Positions 44,453 through 52,344 of a DNA stretch of 64,000 bases are shown piece by piece. The stretch's first letter is position 1. Every line of letters begins with the position of its first letter. The position numbers and the translations under genes are program-made. The DNA lies in contig JAPLLG010000003.1 of the NCBI GenBank assembly GCA_026387665.1, positions 372,001 to 436,000 of the forward strand, read 5' to 3'. The notes below the pieces were generated by a model. That model was given only the letters and a program-made list of their open reading frames with translations. It searched no databases and was not told where the DNA came from. This stretch comes from Nitrospirota bacterium (GTDB lineage: Bacteria > Nitrospirota > Nitrospiria > Nitrospirales > Nitrospiraceae).

Positions 44453-46087
44453 ATGAGTTCGATCACAGGTATCACCGCAGCACGTCAATTTAGAAGGCTC
44501 CTCTTATCGGAGCAGCTGGAATTTATCTGTGAAGCCCACAACGGCCTCAGTGCCAAAATCGTCCAAGAGGCGGGTTTTAAGGGTATCTGGGCCAGTGGCC
44601 TGTCCATCTCAGCCCAATTCGGCGTCCGGGACAACAACGAAGCCAGCTGGACTCAAGTCCTGGAAAATCTGGAATTCATGGCCGATGCGGCCACAATTCC
44701 CATCCTCCTCGATGGTGATACGGGCTACGGCAACTTCAATAATATGCAGCGGCTGGTCCGCAAGCTGGAACAACGCAAGATCGCTGCGGTTTGCATTGAG
44801 GACAAACTCTTCCCCAAGACCAATAGCTTCATCAAGGGCGGCGCCCAGCCCATGGCGGATATGCAGGAGTTCTGCGGCAAAATCAAGGCAGGCAAAGACG
44901 CGCAGACCGATCCGGACTTTTCCATTATTGCCAGAGTAGAGGCCTTCATCTGCGGGTGGGGCCTGGCGGAGGCCCTGCGTCGCGCCGAAGCCTATCATCA
45001 GGCGGGAGCGGACGGCATTCTCATCCACAGCGCCCTCTCCGTGCCGGACGAGATCCTGACCTTCAAACAGGAATGGGGCAATCGCTGCCCGGTCGTAATC
45101 GTGCCGACAAAATACTACGCCACGCCCACGGAGGTGTTTCGCCAACAGGGCTTTTCAATCGTGATTTGGGCCAACCACATGCTCCGGGCCTCTGTAACCG
45201 CCATGCAGAAAACCGCGAAGACCCTCAAGGAACAGGAGCACCTGCTCTCCATCGAAGACAAAGTCGCGCCGGTCTCAGAAATCTTCCGCCTGCAAAACGC
45301 CGCAGAACTCCAAGAAGCAGAAGACCGCTACCTTCCTAAAGGCGCCGAAGACACCTGCGCCATTGTGCTAGCCGCCTCCCGAGGAAAGGAGCTGGGAGCA
45401 CTCACCGAACAGCAGCCCAAAACGATGGTCAAGATCCAGGGCGCGCCAATCCTCTCCCACATCGTGGATGCCTACAATGCCGTGGGGATCAAGGATATCG
45501 TGGTCGTGCGCGGGTACAAGAAAGAAGCCGTCAATCTGCCCAACCTGACCTATGTCGACAACAACGACTTTGCGGACACAGGCGAACTGGATTCCCTGCT
45601 CAAGGCCCTCCAATCCAGAAAAGGACCGGCGCAAAGCACGATCATTTCCTACGGGGACGTCCTGTTCAACAAATACATCCCCCAGTCTCTCTGTCAGGAA
45701 AATGATGACTGTGTAATTTTCGTCGACAGCAACTGGCAGGAGCAGAGCAGCTATGCCCGCCTCGGCGGGTTTGCCGAATGCACCATCCCCAATTCGAGAA
45801 AAGCCTTCAACGCCAAGATCTATCTCAAGCAATTGGGAGCCACGCTTCCCCAAGACTCCATCCACGGGGTCTGGATGGGATTCCTCAAAGTCTCGCCTGG
45901 CGCAACCACGCTCATCACTGGCATCATTGCAGAGATGCTGGCCAAACCGGCCAACCGCAAAGCCGCCATCCCCCAGCTCATCCAAGAATTGTTAACACGC
46001 GACTATCCGATCCGCGTGCTCTACACAGCGGGTCACTGGCTCGACATCAATAGCCTCGATGATGTGGTGCAGGCAGGGAATTTTTAA
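44453..46087 (+). CDS. Phosphoenolpyruvate mutase fused to a nucleotidyltransferase
   Basis: From ATG 44453, preceded by GGAAGGA, the 544-residue protein begins [20 protein letters not shown]. Residues 1-285 are the PEP mutase/ICL-type barrel with [20 protein letters not shown] and the diagnostic [12 protein letters not shown] (about residue 120). From about residue 300 a nucleotidyltransferase domain follows ([51 protein letters not shown]). PEP mutase makes phosphonopyruvate, the first step of C-P bond formation. The second domain would activate a phosphonate with CTP, as in phosphonolipid or phosphonoglycan synthesis. No phosphonopyruvate decarboxylase gene is adjacent. Confidence 0.85.
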   Translation: MSSITGITAARQFRRLLLSEQLEFICEAHNGLSAKIVQEAGFKGIWASGLSISAQFGVRDNNEASWTQVLENLEFMADAATIPILLDGDTGYGNFNNMQRLVRKLEQRKIAAVCIEDKLFPKTNSFIKGGAQPMADMQEFCGKIKAGKDAQTDPDFSIIARVEAFICGWGLAEALRRAEAYHQAGADGILIHSALSVPDEILTFKQEWGNRCPVVIVPTKYYATPTEVFRQQGFSIVIWANHMLRASVTAMQKTAKTLKEQEHLLSIEDKVAPVSEIFRLQNAAELQEAEDRYLPKGAEDTCAIVLAASRGKELGALTEQQPKTMVKIQGAPILSHIVDAYNAVGIKDIVVVRGYKKEAVNLPNLTYVDNNDFADTGELDSLLKALQSRKGPAQSTIISYGDVLFNKYIPQSLCQENDDCVIFVDSNWQEQSSYARLGGFAECTIPNSRKAFNAKIYLKQLGATLPQDSIHGVWMGFLKVSPGATTLITGIIAEMLAKPANRKAAIPQLIQELLTRDYPIRVLYTAGHWLDINSLDDVVQAGNF

Positions 46088-46181
46088 GTACGGTTCTTCT
46101 GGTTGGTCTGGTTGGTCTGGCCTGTTTGGTTTCGTTCAATAAGAAAAATGAGACGCCTCAGGAGGCTTACCCCGCATCACA

Positions 46182-46886
46182 ATGCAATTGATATCTTATA
46201 CGGAACCACACATGACAAAACCGATCTTCAAATTATCTCGCGTTTCAGGCGCTCCGGTTTCTGACGATGAGTTGATCGCCGATTTACAACGAGTTGCACG
46301 ATCACTGAATTCTGGCACAGTGCCCCAAAAGAAGTATGGTGCCCTTGGCACGTTTGACTGCAGCACAGTCATTCGGAGGTTTGGCTCGTGGAATAACGCC
46401 CTTGGCGTCGCAGGCCTTTCCCTATCCAACGAAGTTGATATTTCAGACGAGCGTCTATTCGAGAACCTGCTTATACTTTGGCAGCATCTAGGTCGGCAGC
46501 CACGACGTAGCGAGTTATCATCCCCTCCGTCCACGATCTCTCAAACCCCATACAACCGGCGGTTTGGCTCTTGGACTGCGTCGCTGGAAGCGTTCGTTAA
46601 TTATGCCAACGGAAGTGGCGTCGAATCACCGGCAGTTCAGCCTGACGGAGAAGCTACCCGCCGCACAACAGGCCGAGGCCCTTCGCTTCGCCTTCGCTGG
46701 CATGTGCTTCAACGTGACCGCTTTACCTGTTGTGCCTGCGGTGCAAGTCCAGCCCTCACTCCCAACACTGAACTTCACGTTGACCACATAGTCCCATGGA
46801 GTAAAGGCGGCGAAACGGTTCTAGGGAATCTGCAAACCCTTTGCTCGGTATGCAACCTTGGCAAATCCAACGTACATGCGGGCTAA
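46182..46886 (+). CDS. HNH endonuclease with homing-type helical repeats
   Basis: The 234-residue protein has two repeat units of the HNH-associated kind: ELIADLQRVARSLN...VIRRFGSWNNALGVAG and RLFENLLILWQHLG...YNRRFGSWTASLEAF. They are followed by an HNH nuclease near the C-terminus (FTCCACGASP, HVDHIVPWSKGGETVLGNLQ, CSVCNLGKSN) with two CxxC zinc pairs. A second Met at residue 11 (46212) is an alternative start. Such proteins cut DNA in defence, homing or mobile elements. No intron or intein is visible around it. Confidence 0.85.
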   Translation: MQLISYTEPHMTKPIFKLSRVSGAPVSDDELIADLQRVARSLNSGTVPQKKYGALGTFDCSTVIRRFGSWNNALGVAGLSLSNEVDISDERLFENLLILWQHLGRQPRRSELSSPPSTISQTPYNRRFGSWTASLEAFVNYANGSGVESPAVQPDGEATRRTTGRGPSLRLRWHVLQRDRFTCCACGASPALTPNTELHVDHIVPWSKGGETVLGNLQTLCSVCNLGKSNVHAG

Positions 46887-46890
46887 CAAA

Positions 46891-47007
46891 TTAAAGGACA
46901 TGGATTCTGGACCAGACTTGGCTATTGGAGCCGGTCGCCTCGATTGAAGTAATGGCGAGCTCGGCAGTCTTCCCTCCAAGGTAGCCTCCTCCCGCGCCTT
47001 CCGTCAT
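46891..47007 (-). other. Candidate short peptide ORF in repeat P1
   Basis: A minus-strand frame from ATG 47007 gives a 38-residue peptide starting MTEGAGGGYLGGKTAELAIT and continuing SIEATGSN. No ribosome site is evident, and homology with the second copy extends upstream of the ATG through YLQPF, so the start is uncertain. It is listed because the second repeat copy encodes a clear homologue in the same frame. Confidence 0.35.
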
Positions 47008-47030
47008 GAACGGCTGGAGATAGATGACTG
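46926..47030. repeat. Repeat P, copy 1
   Basis: About 105 bp beginning GAGCCGGTCGCCTCGATTGA and containing TTCCCTCCAAGGTAGCC, matched by copy 2 at 47884-47990 in the same orientation with roughly three quarters identity. It occupies part of a 400-bp gap after the HNH gene; the rest of that gap (47031-47288) has no gene I can support. Confidence 0.75.
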
Positions 47031-47288
47031 GCGCTTGCCACGGCACACCACTCCAACTGAGGCATTAGGAGACAGGACCTCCGTTTGGTCGTGACGAATA
47101 ACAGCACAGCCTCTTGGGGGGCATCCATGGTTTCGGCAGAATTGATTCCCCTCTGCATCCTTCTGCCTGTGGCATTTTACGTGCAGATTTGGCATCCTGT
47201 TGGAGCGGTGCAGGAAGGACATGGGGAGAGCTTCTCTCCCTGACAGGATAATCAGAGGTTTCTTACCTGATGGAGTAAAGGAGCTGTT

Positions 47289-47786
47289 ATGTCGACGTCA
47301 CATCTTCCCCGGGACAGCAAAGATCGATCGGTTCGAGCGCGGATGCACGATCCATACAAGGCGAAGGGAAAGCTCCAGGAACCGTCGGTGTGTCGTGAGT
47401 GCAAAGCGGTCTACCACAAAGGGCGGTGGACATGGGACCCTGCCCCAGCAAAGAGTCACGACCTCGTGTGCCCTGCTTGTGAACGGATACAGGATGGCGC
47501 GCCCAGCGGAGTGCTGCTGCTCACAGGTGAGTTTGTCGCCTCGCATCGGGACGAGGTTCTCGGACTCGCCCGCAATGAAGAGGCCCGTGTCAAAGCTGAA
47601 CATCCTCTGGCTCGCATTATCACGATCAAGGACCAAACCGAAGCACCCGTCGGGGTAATCATCACCACGACCGACCCCCATCTCGCACGGCGCATCGGCG
47701 AGGCGCTCCATCACGCCCATCGCGGCACCTTCACCTGTCGTTACGAAGAGAGCGAAGACCTGCTCAGGGCGAACTGGCAGAGTTAA
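47289..47786 (+). CDS. BCAM0308-family zinc-ribbon protein
   Basis: The 165-residue protein starts MSTSHLPRDSKDRSVRARMH after GGAG. It has a C-x2-C...C-x2-C zinc ribbon (PSVCRECKAVYHKGRWTW, LVCPACERIQDGAPSGVLLL) and a C-terminal alpha/beta half with APVGVIITTTDPHLARRIGE and HHAHRGTFTCRYEESEDLLR. This matches the BCAM0308 family, of unknown function. The two P repeats flank this gene, and a strong hairpin follows its stop. Confidence 0.75.
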   Translation: MSTSHLPRDSKDRSVRARMHDPYKAKGKLQEPSVCRECKAVYHKGRWTWDPAPAKSHDLVCPACERIQDGAPSGVLLLTGEFVASHRDEVLGLARNEEARVKAEHPLARIITIKDQTEAPVGVIITTTDPHLARRIGEALHHAHRGTFTCRYEESEDLLRANWQS

Positions 47787-47802
47787 GCGAGGGCAAGAGC
47801 CA

Positions 47803-47840
47803 GACTCTCGCCTGCCGATCGAATGCGGCAGGTGAGAGTC
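47803..47840 (+). terminator. Strong hairpin downstream of the BCAM0308-family gene
   Basis: GACTCTCGCCTGCCG (47803-47817) pairs with CGGCAGGTGAGAGTC (47826-47840) with one G-T pair and an 8-base loop. It begins 16 bp after the stop codon. There is no T-run, so it may be a 3' stabiliser rather than a classical terminator. Confidence 0.6.
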
Positions 47841-47873
47841 CCTCGACATGAGTTCGGGGACCGGCATGACTAT

Positions 47874-47966
47874 TCACTCATTTGAGCCGGTCGCCTCGCT
47901 TGAAGAGATTGAGGACTCGATAGTCTTTCCTCCAAGGTAGCCCCCTCCACCCGCACTTTCTGTCAC
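47874..47966 (-). other. Candidate short peptide ORF in repeat P2
   Basis: A minus-strand frame from GTG 47966 gives 30 residues: VTESAGGGGYLGGKTIESSI then SSSEATGSNE. It is homologous to the peptide in repeat P1. Many differences are third-position (CAG/CAA, ACG/ACA, GGA/GGG, ATT/ATC, TCC/TCA), as expected of coding sequence. No clear ribosome site is seen. Confidence 0.35.
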
Positions 47967-47990
47967 GAACAATTGGAGATATCTGACGGA
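47884..47990. repeat. Repeat P, copy 2
   Basis: Begins GAGCCGGTCGCCTCGCTTGA and contains TTTCCTCCAAGGTAGCC; it is one codon (3 bp) longer than copy 1 in the Gly-rich segment. It lies just before the bidirectional terminator. Confidence 0.75.
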
Positions 47991-48000
47991 TGCTCTGCGC

Positions 48001-48042
48001 AAAAGAGGGCAACACCTGCCTTGACAGATGCTGCCCTCTTTT
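48001..48042. terminator. Bidirectional rho-independent terminator
   Basis: AAAAGAGGGCA (48001-48011) is perfectly complementary to TGCCCTCTTTT (48032-48042), giving an A-tract/T-tract flanked stem that can terminate transcription from both sides. It is followed by TTCTTT-type sequence on the plus strand. It would end the minus-strand metallopeptidase transcript. Confidence 0.8.
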
Positions 48043-48153
48043 CTTTACCGCGACGAACCGTTCGAGAAACTCACCGAAAAGACAAACGGTTTGACAACAC
48101 GCCTGCAAACCAAAGCACGCGGCCCTACCCGCTACCTTGTCACCCACAAATCC

Positions 48154-49200
48154 TTACAAGGCTTTCCCAACCGTATATCGTCTGGTAACAATCCATGGAT
48201 AGACCCCCTTCTGATTGTCCCCGCCCAAAGAGAACGCGTCGCACATAATATAGTCCGCGCCACCGAGCGGGACGCATTCCGTGGAGGGATACTCATCGTC
48301 AAGTCCTAGAACATGGCCAAATTCGTGGACGACGCCGGCCGGGTCGATGCCGGAATAGATCGGATGGAGAAAGAGAGGATTGGATTTGTAACGCGGAATA
48401 ACATTGGCATTCATATTCAGGCGCACGTGCCAGACGATTCCCTCCTTGTTGTAGGTCGCGAGATCGCCGGCGGCAACCTCTCCAAGGTTGACAACCTGAA
48501 ATCGAAGTTCGAATCCGGCTCGGCTCCAATGGGTTTGAATCAGTTCTTTCCAATACTCCATGTACCAGTCTTTGATGTCTTTGCTCTGGCCGTTAACGGT
48601 AAAACTCTCGTCGCGATCAACTCGGCATGTGTCAAAGACCCAAATGCCATTACTCACGCTCTTAGGGACCAGGCCGCGCGTCGTCTTTCCCTTGCTCTTG
48701 ACCGTGGTCGCGCAAACCGTGGCGTCGATTCCAAGCCGCTCCGCCAAGGGCATCGTGATATCGAGATACTTGGTCAGCTTCAACTCCGGAAAATGAAACT
48801 CGGCTGGAATCGTGACAATCCAGCTCCCGTTTGCCCGTTCGAGCCGATACATGTACTTCTGCTGAGTGATGACATTACCGAAATAATTGTAGTGCCCCTT
48901 CACCAATCGTGCGCCAAGACTGCCCTCAAAGACGTGATCGGAGCCGATCTCCTTCTCGATCTTCTTGCCCATCGTATCGCGCTTGCGGTTACACGCGAGA
49001 ACATGGGCGTTGTAAGTCCGGCTGCCAACATAATCGGCGGTGCCGCCCAATGGCGACACCGCCGTCGCAAAGTTTTCCAGCTCGAGGTTTTCCGCCTCTT
49101 GAATATGCCGGCTTTCGATATTACCGGGCTTACACAGGCCTGCAAACGCGGAGGGTGCCCACAAGACGAACAACAATACACTCAGTACAAGTTGGCGCAT
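48154..49200 (-). CDS. Secreted metzincin-like zinc metallopeptidase
   Basis: From ATG 49200, with AGGAG nine bases upstream, the 348-residue protein has a signal peptide (MRQLVLSVLLFVLWAPSAFA). A long beta-rich region follows, with paired cysteines. Near residue 290 it has VVHEFGHVLGLDDEYPS, which fits HExxHxxGxxD, a metzincin motif with Asp as third ligand. ECVPLGGADYIMCDAF after it may hold a Met-turn (IMC). Substrate is unknown. It shares zinc chemistry, but no similarity I can see, with the mini-metzincin at 22201. Confidence 0.8.
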   Translation of the reverse strand: MRQLVLSVLLFVLWAPSAFAGLCKPGNIESRHIQEAENLELENFATAVSPLGGTADYVGSRTYNAHVLACNRKRDTMGKKIEKEIGSDHVFEGSLGARLVKGHYNYFGNVITQQKYMYRLERANGSWIVTIPAEFHFPELKLTKYLDITMPLAERLGIDATVCATTVKSKGKTTRGLVPKSVSNGIWVFDTCRVDRDESFTVNGQSKDIKDWYMEYWKELIQTHWSRAGFELRFQVVNLGEVAAGDLATYNKEGIVWHVRLNMNANVIPRYKSNPLFLHPIYSGIDPAGVVHEFGHVLGLDDEYPSTECVPLGGADYIMCDAFSLGGDNQKGVYPWIVTRRYTVGKAL

Positions 49201-49448
49201 AAGTTCAACTCCTTGTTTCATCCGTGAGAATTAGACTCCCGTCCTGAAAAATTTCCACTCTCCAAGAAAATAGTCCTGACACATTTACCTCTCCCCTCAC
49301 AAACGGCTGCAGATAACCGGCGCTCTCAATACCCCTGAATCGTGAGGACCGGCTAGGTGCGCGGACTTGTTTGACTTGCCTTGCTTATGTGGCTGAGCCC
49401 GACTCACAGGAGAGACCAGATGAATCAGACAGACCACAAATGAGCTGC

Positions 49449-50186
49449 TCACAGCCTGAGCGTCTTTCTCACGTCCGCGATCGGGATCTCGCGCCAGGCA
49501 CCGGGAGGGAGTTCTTCCAACTTAAAGGGACCGTATTGAATGCGCCTGAGCCTGGTCACTTCATGCCCCAAGGACTTAAACAGCCGCCTGATTTCACGGT
49601 TCTTCCCCTGGACCAACACCACTTCCAGATGTGATTCGCGGCCGGAACTCTTCTGAATCTTCACGCTGTGGCACTGAAGACGCTCGCCTTCTTCGACCAC
49701 GCCGACTGTGGCCTCTTTGGCTTGGTCCTCGGTGAATTCTCCCCGCACAGAGACCAGGTAGGTCCTCATCACTTTATGGCCAGGATCGGTGAGATAGCTC
49801 GACAGGACCGAATCGTTGGTGAGCAGCAGAAGCCCGCTGGTCGCTTGATCGAGTCTCCCGACTGCATGCAGATAACCCAGGTTCGCCGGCAAGACATCGA
49901 AGATCGTCTTCCGGTCCTTTTCATCACTGTGCGTCGTGATGACCCCCTTGGGTTTATGAAAGAGGATAAATCGTTTGGCCGAATCTTTAATCGGCTTATC
50001 ATCAACCGAAAGGGCGTCTTTCGGCCACAAAACCCAGGTGGCCGGATCTCGAATGACTCGCCCGTTGACCTGGACTCGTCCTGCACGAACCCAGTCCTGG
50101 CTCGTGCCACGAGAGGCAATACCAAGTTTCGACAGCAGTCGATCCACCGTGAAACGTTTAGACGATATCGAATTCTTTTGTGCCAT
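49449..50186 (-). CDS. Pseudouridine synthase, RsuA/RluB family
   Basis: The 245-residue protein has an N-terminal S4 RNA-binding domain (TVDRLLSKLGIASRGTSQDW, VRAGRVQVNGRVIRD) and the RsuA-type catalytic core with GRLDQATSGLLLLTNDSVLS (catalytic Asp) and KNREIRRLFKSLGHEVTRLR. It isomerises uridine in rRNA; whether it acts on 16S or 23S is not clear. Repeat copy F lies between it and ribE. Confidence 0.9.
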   Translation of the reverse strand: MAQKNSISSKRFTVDRLLSKLGIASRGTSQDWVRAGRVQVNGRVIRDPATWVLWPKDALSVDDKPIKDSAKRFILFHKPKGVITTHSDEKDRKTIFDVLPANLGYLHAVGRLDQATSGLLLLTNDSVLSSYLTDPGHKVMRTYLVSVRGEFTEDQAKEATVGVVEEGERLQCHSVKIQKSSGRESHLEVVLVQGKNREIRRLFKSLGHEVTRLRRIQYGPFKLEELPPGAWREIPIADVRKTLRL

Positions 50187-50254
50187 CGTGAACCATTTCA
50201 GCTCAACGGAATTTCACTGGTCTGCATTGTCTAAGCCAATCGCACAACTCTACA

Positions 50255-50382
50255 CAGGATGCTTAAAAAGTTCGTCCAGCAAGACCGCAGGCGAGTCGAA
50301 ACCGGAGGCGTACCCTCGTGGCACATTGAGGATTTCGATGAGCCGAGAACGACGCTGGCGGACTTTTGGAACATCCTGTCAG
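50255..50382 (+). repeat. CTAG-type palindromic repeat, copy F (short, diverged)
   Basis: Begins CAGGATGCTTAAAAAGTTCG and ends GGACTTTTGGAACATCCTGT. The central GTCGAAACCGGAGGCGTACC and GATTTCGATGAGCCGAGAAC match other copies. Its right end TCAG supplies the TGA stop of the minus-strand ribE gene (50379-50381). Confidence 0.8.
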
Positions 50383-51035
50383 AGGAGTCCGCGCTTCTGG
50401 AGATAATCTTTATCAATCACAGGCGTCGGCTTGGCAGGGAGCTGCGCCCTTTCTTGCAATAACCGTTCGACGTATTTCCCGATCAGGTCCGATTCGAGAT
50501 TGACCTGGTCGCCCACTTGCTTGAGGCCCAAGCTGGTAACCTTCGCCGTGTGCGGAATAATCGCGACGGAGAAGCCACGATCTGTCACCTGATTGATCGT
50601 CAAACTGATGCCGTCGACCGTGACAGACCCCTTCACGATGCAGTGGCGCAGAATCTCCGGCGGGGCTTCGATCGTGAACAGGATGGCATTTCCATCCTGC
50701 TGGCGGCTGCGCACCGTGCCGATGCCGTCTACGTGGCCGGACACCAGGTGCCCGCCCAGCCGTTCGTTAAGCTTCATCGCCCGTTCCAGGTTCAGCGGCG
50801 ATCCGGCCGTGAGCAGCCCGAGAGTCGTGACGGAGAGGGTTTCAGGAGAGACCTCCACGGAAAAATTGTGCTCACTCTTACTCACCACGGTCAGACAGGT
50901 GCCGTTAACGCTGACACTGTCCCCGATTTTGAGATCACCCATCACGGTTGAGGCCAGAATCGTCAGCCTCGTTCCTGCAAGCGTCTTATCGATCGAGATA
51001 ATGGCGCCGAGCTCTTCAACAATGCCTGTAAACAT
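50379..51035 (-). CDS. ribE: Riboflavin synthase, alpha chain
   Basis: The 218-residue enzyme dismutates two 6,7-dimethyl-8-ribityllumazine molecules into riboflavin. It has two lumazine-binding domains: MFTGIVEELGAIISIDKTLA with KIGDSVSVNGTCLTVV, and HLVSGHVDGIGTVRSRQQDG with VKGSVTVDGISLTINQV. Length is normal. The stop codon lies in repeat copy F. Its ATG overlaps the TAA of a 38-residue membrane-protein gene, so both are coupled. Confidence 0.93.
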   Translation of the reverse strand: MFTGIVEELGAIISIDKTLAGTRLTILASTVMGDLKIGDSVSVNGTCLTVVSKSEHNFSVEVSPETLSVTTLGLLTAGSPLNLERAMKLNERLGGHLVSGHVDGIGTVRSRQQDGNAILFTIEAPPEILRHCIVKGSVTVDGISLTINQVTDRGFSVAIIPHTAKVTSLGLKQVGDQVNLESDLIGKYVERLLQERAQLPAKPTPVIDKDYLQKRGLL

Positions 51036-51151
51036 TACTCGTCCCTCATAAGCCGTTTCACGACATAGACGAACAAAACAATCAGCACCAGCAAGCCGAT
51101 GCCGGCCAAGGTGCCGATCACGATATTCTCTGTCGCAATGGTTTTCATCAT
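51035..51151 (-). CDS. 38-residue single-helix membrane protein coupled to ribE
   Basis: The product starts MMKTIATENIVIGTLAG, has one membrane helix (IGLLVLIVLFVYVVK) and ends RLMRDE. Its TAA stop overlaps the ribE ATG (TAATG), and it begins 24 bp after the MFS gene stop. The ribosome site is weak. The tight coupling argues that it is translated, but no function is known. Confidence 0.55.
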   Translation of the reverse strand: MMKTIATENIVIGTLAGIGLLVLIVLFVYVVKRLMRDE

Positions 51152-51174
51152 CGGCTCATTATATCCCACTGACC

Positions 51175-52344
51175 CTACGCCCGTCTCACCGTTATCCAGA
51201 ACAACGAGGCCGCGGCCAGCTGCAATCCCGCGATAATGGCAAAGGCGTTGGCATAGTTCAAATGCGCGATGAGGACCCCTGCCAGAAGCGGCCCGCTGGC
51301 ATGGCCGATGTCTCCAATCGTCCCCTGCATCCCCATCCCAGCCCCGAGCGTCTTGAACTCGGAACTGTCCGCGACCAGCGCAGACGAGGAGGAGGAGACG
51401 ACGGCTTCGCCGAATCCGAAGCCAGCCGAAAGCAACAAAAGCAGCCAGAACATCGACACCTGGGGAATGCAGACGAAGGTCGCAGCACAGATCACGAGGC
51501 CAATGACGATGAGCGGCTGCCGTCCGACGCGATCGGACACCCGTCCCATAATCGGCTTGGACACGAGCGACGTGAGGGCCTGGACCGTAAAGAGCAGCCC
51601 GACCTCCCCAGGATTCAATCCCACCGAAATGCCATAGAGAGGGAGGAAGGCCATTAAGGCCCCGTTCGCAATCATCTTGGCTGCGTCGGTTGAGCTGGTC
51701 ACGAGGACCGTACGGTTCTTGGCCACCACCAGGAAGCCCTTCCACATCTCCGCCAGCAACGGAGCCAGCCCCTTCTTCTGCGCACGAGGGGGCGGCGGCG
51801 TGAGGTGCATGCTATAGAAAATGACAATGGCGGTGCAGCCGAAGAGGCCTGCCGTCAGGAAAGCCGTAGAGAATCCTGCCGCATAGATCAGGTAGCCGCC
51901 GACGAAGGGGCCGAGCAAGGCGCCGAATTGCGTCGAAGCCGTGTAGGTGCCGAGCGCGGCGCCCCGCCGTTCCCGATAGAGATCTGCCACGGTCGCCAGA
52001 GCGCTCGGGGCGAAGATGGCGGTGGCCAGTCCATGAAACATGCGCAAACCGGTCAAGGTATCGAGGTCTGTCACCCAGGGATAGAGAAAGGGCGGGAGCC
52101 CGAAGGCGACCACGCCGATCTGCAAGAGATACCGTCTGCCATAGATATCGGACAATGCACCGGACGGTAATTTGAGAAAGACCCCCGTGAGGGTCGAGAC
52201 CGACACGATGAGCCCAATCCGTTCAGGGCTGGCCCCCAGCGACTCTGCAAACAGAGCCAACACCGGCATCCGGACCATGTTGTAGCTGATAAAGCAAAAG
52301 ACGCCGACGGTGCAGAGCAAGGTGAAGCTGCGTGACGTTGTCAT
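51175..52344 (-). CDS. Major facilitator superfamily transporter
   Basis: The 389-residue protein has about twelve membrane segments with the MFS loop motif GALSDIYGRRYLLQIG (between helices 2 and 3) and its repeat GRVSDRVGRQPLIVIG in the second half. Such transporters export drugs or metabolites. Substrate is unknown. Its start overlaps the upstream gene's stop by 4 bp. Confidence 0.88.
   Translation of the reverse strand: MTTSRSFTLLCTVGVFCFISYNMVRMPVLALFAESLGASPERIGLIVSVSTLTGVFLKLPSGALSDIYGRRYLLQIGVVAFGLPPFLYPWVTDLDTLTGLRMFHGLATAIFAPSALATVADLYRERRGAALGTYTASTQFGALLGPFVGGYLIYAAGFSTAFLTAGLFGCTAIVIFYSMHLTPPPPRAQKKGLAPLLAEMWKGFLVVAKNRTVLVTSSTDAAKMIANGALMAFLPLYGISVGLNPGEVGLLFTVQALTSLVSKPIMGRVSDRVGRQPLIVIGLVICAATFVCIPQVSMFWLLLLLSAGFGFGEAVVSSSSSALVADSSEFKTLGAGMGMQGTIGDIGHASGPLLAGVLIAHLNYANAFAIIAGLQLAAASLFWITVRRA

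Noticed and set aside
46921-47990. c-di-GMP or other known riboswitch in the P repeats
   Set aside because: GGTAGCC-type motifs are present, but the conserved GEMM core is missing, and the differences between copies fit codons better than paired stems.
47878-48147. 89-residue minus-strand frame across repeat P2
   Set aside because: It runs through a strong terminator and its frame differs from the one with synonymous changes between repeat copies.
51035-51745. 236-residue minus-strand frame
   Set aside because: Most of it is the alternate frame of the MFS gene; only its last 38 codons are a credible separate gene.
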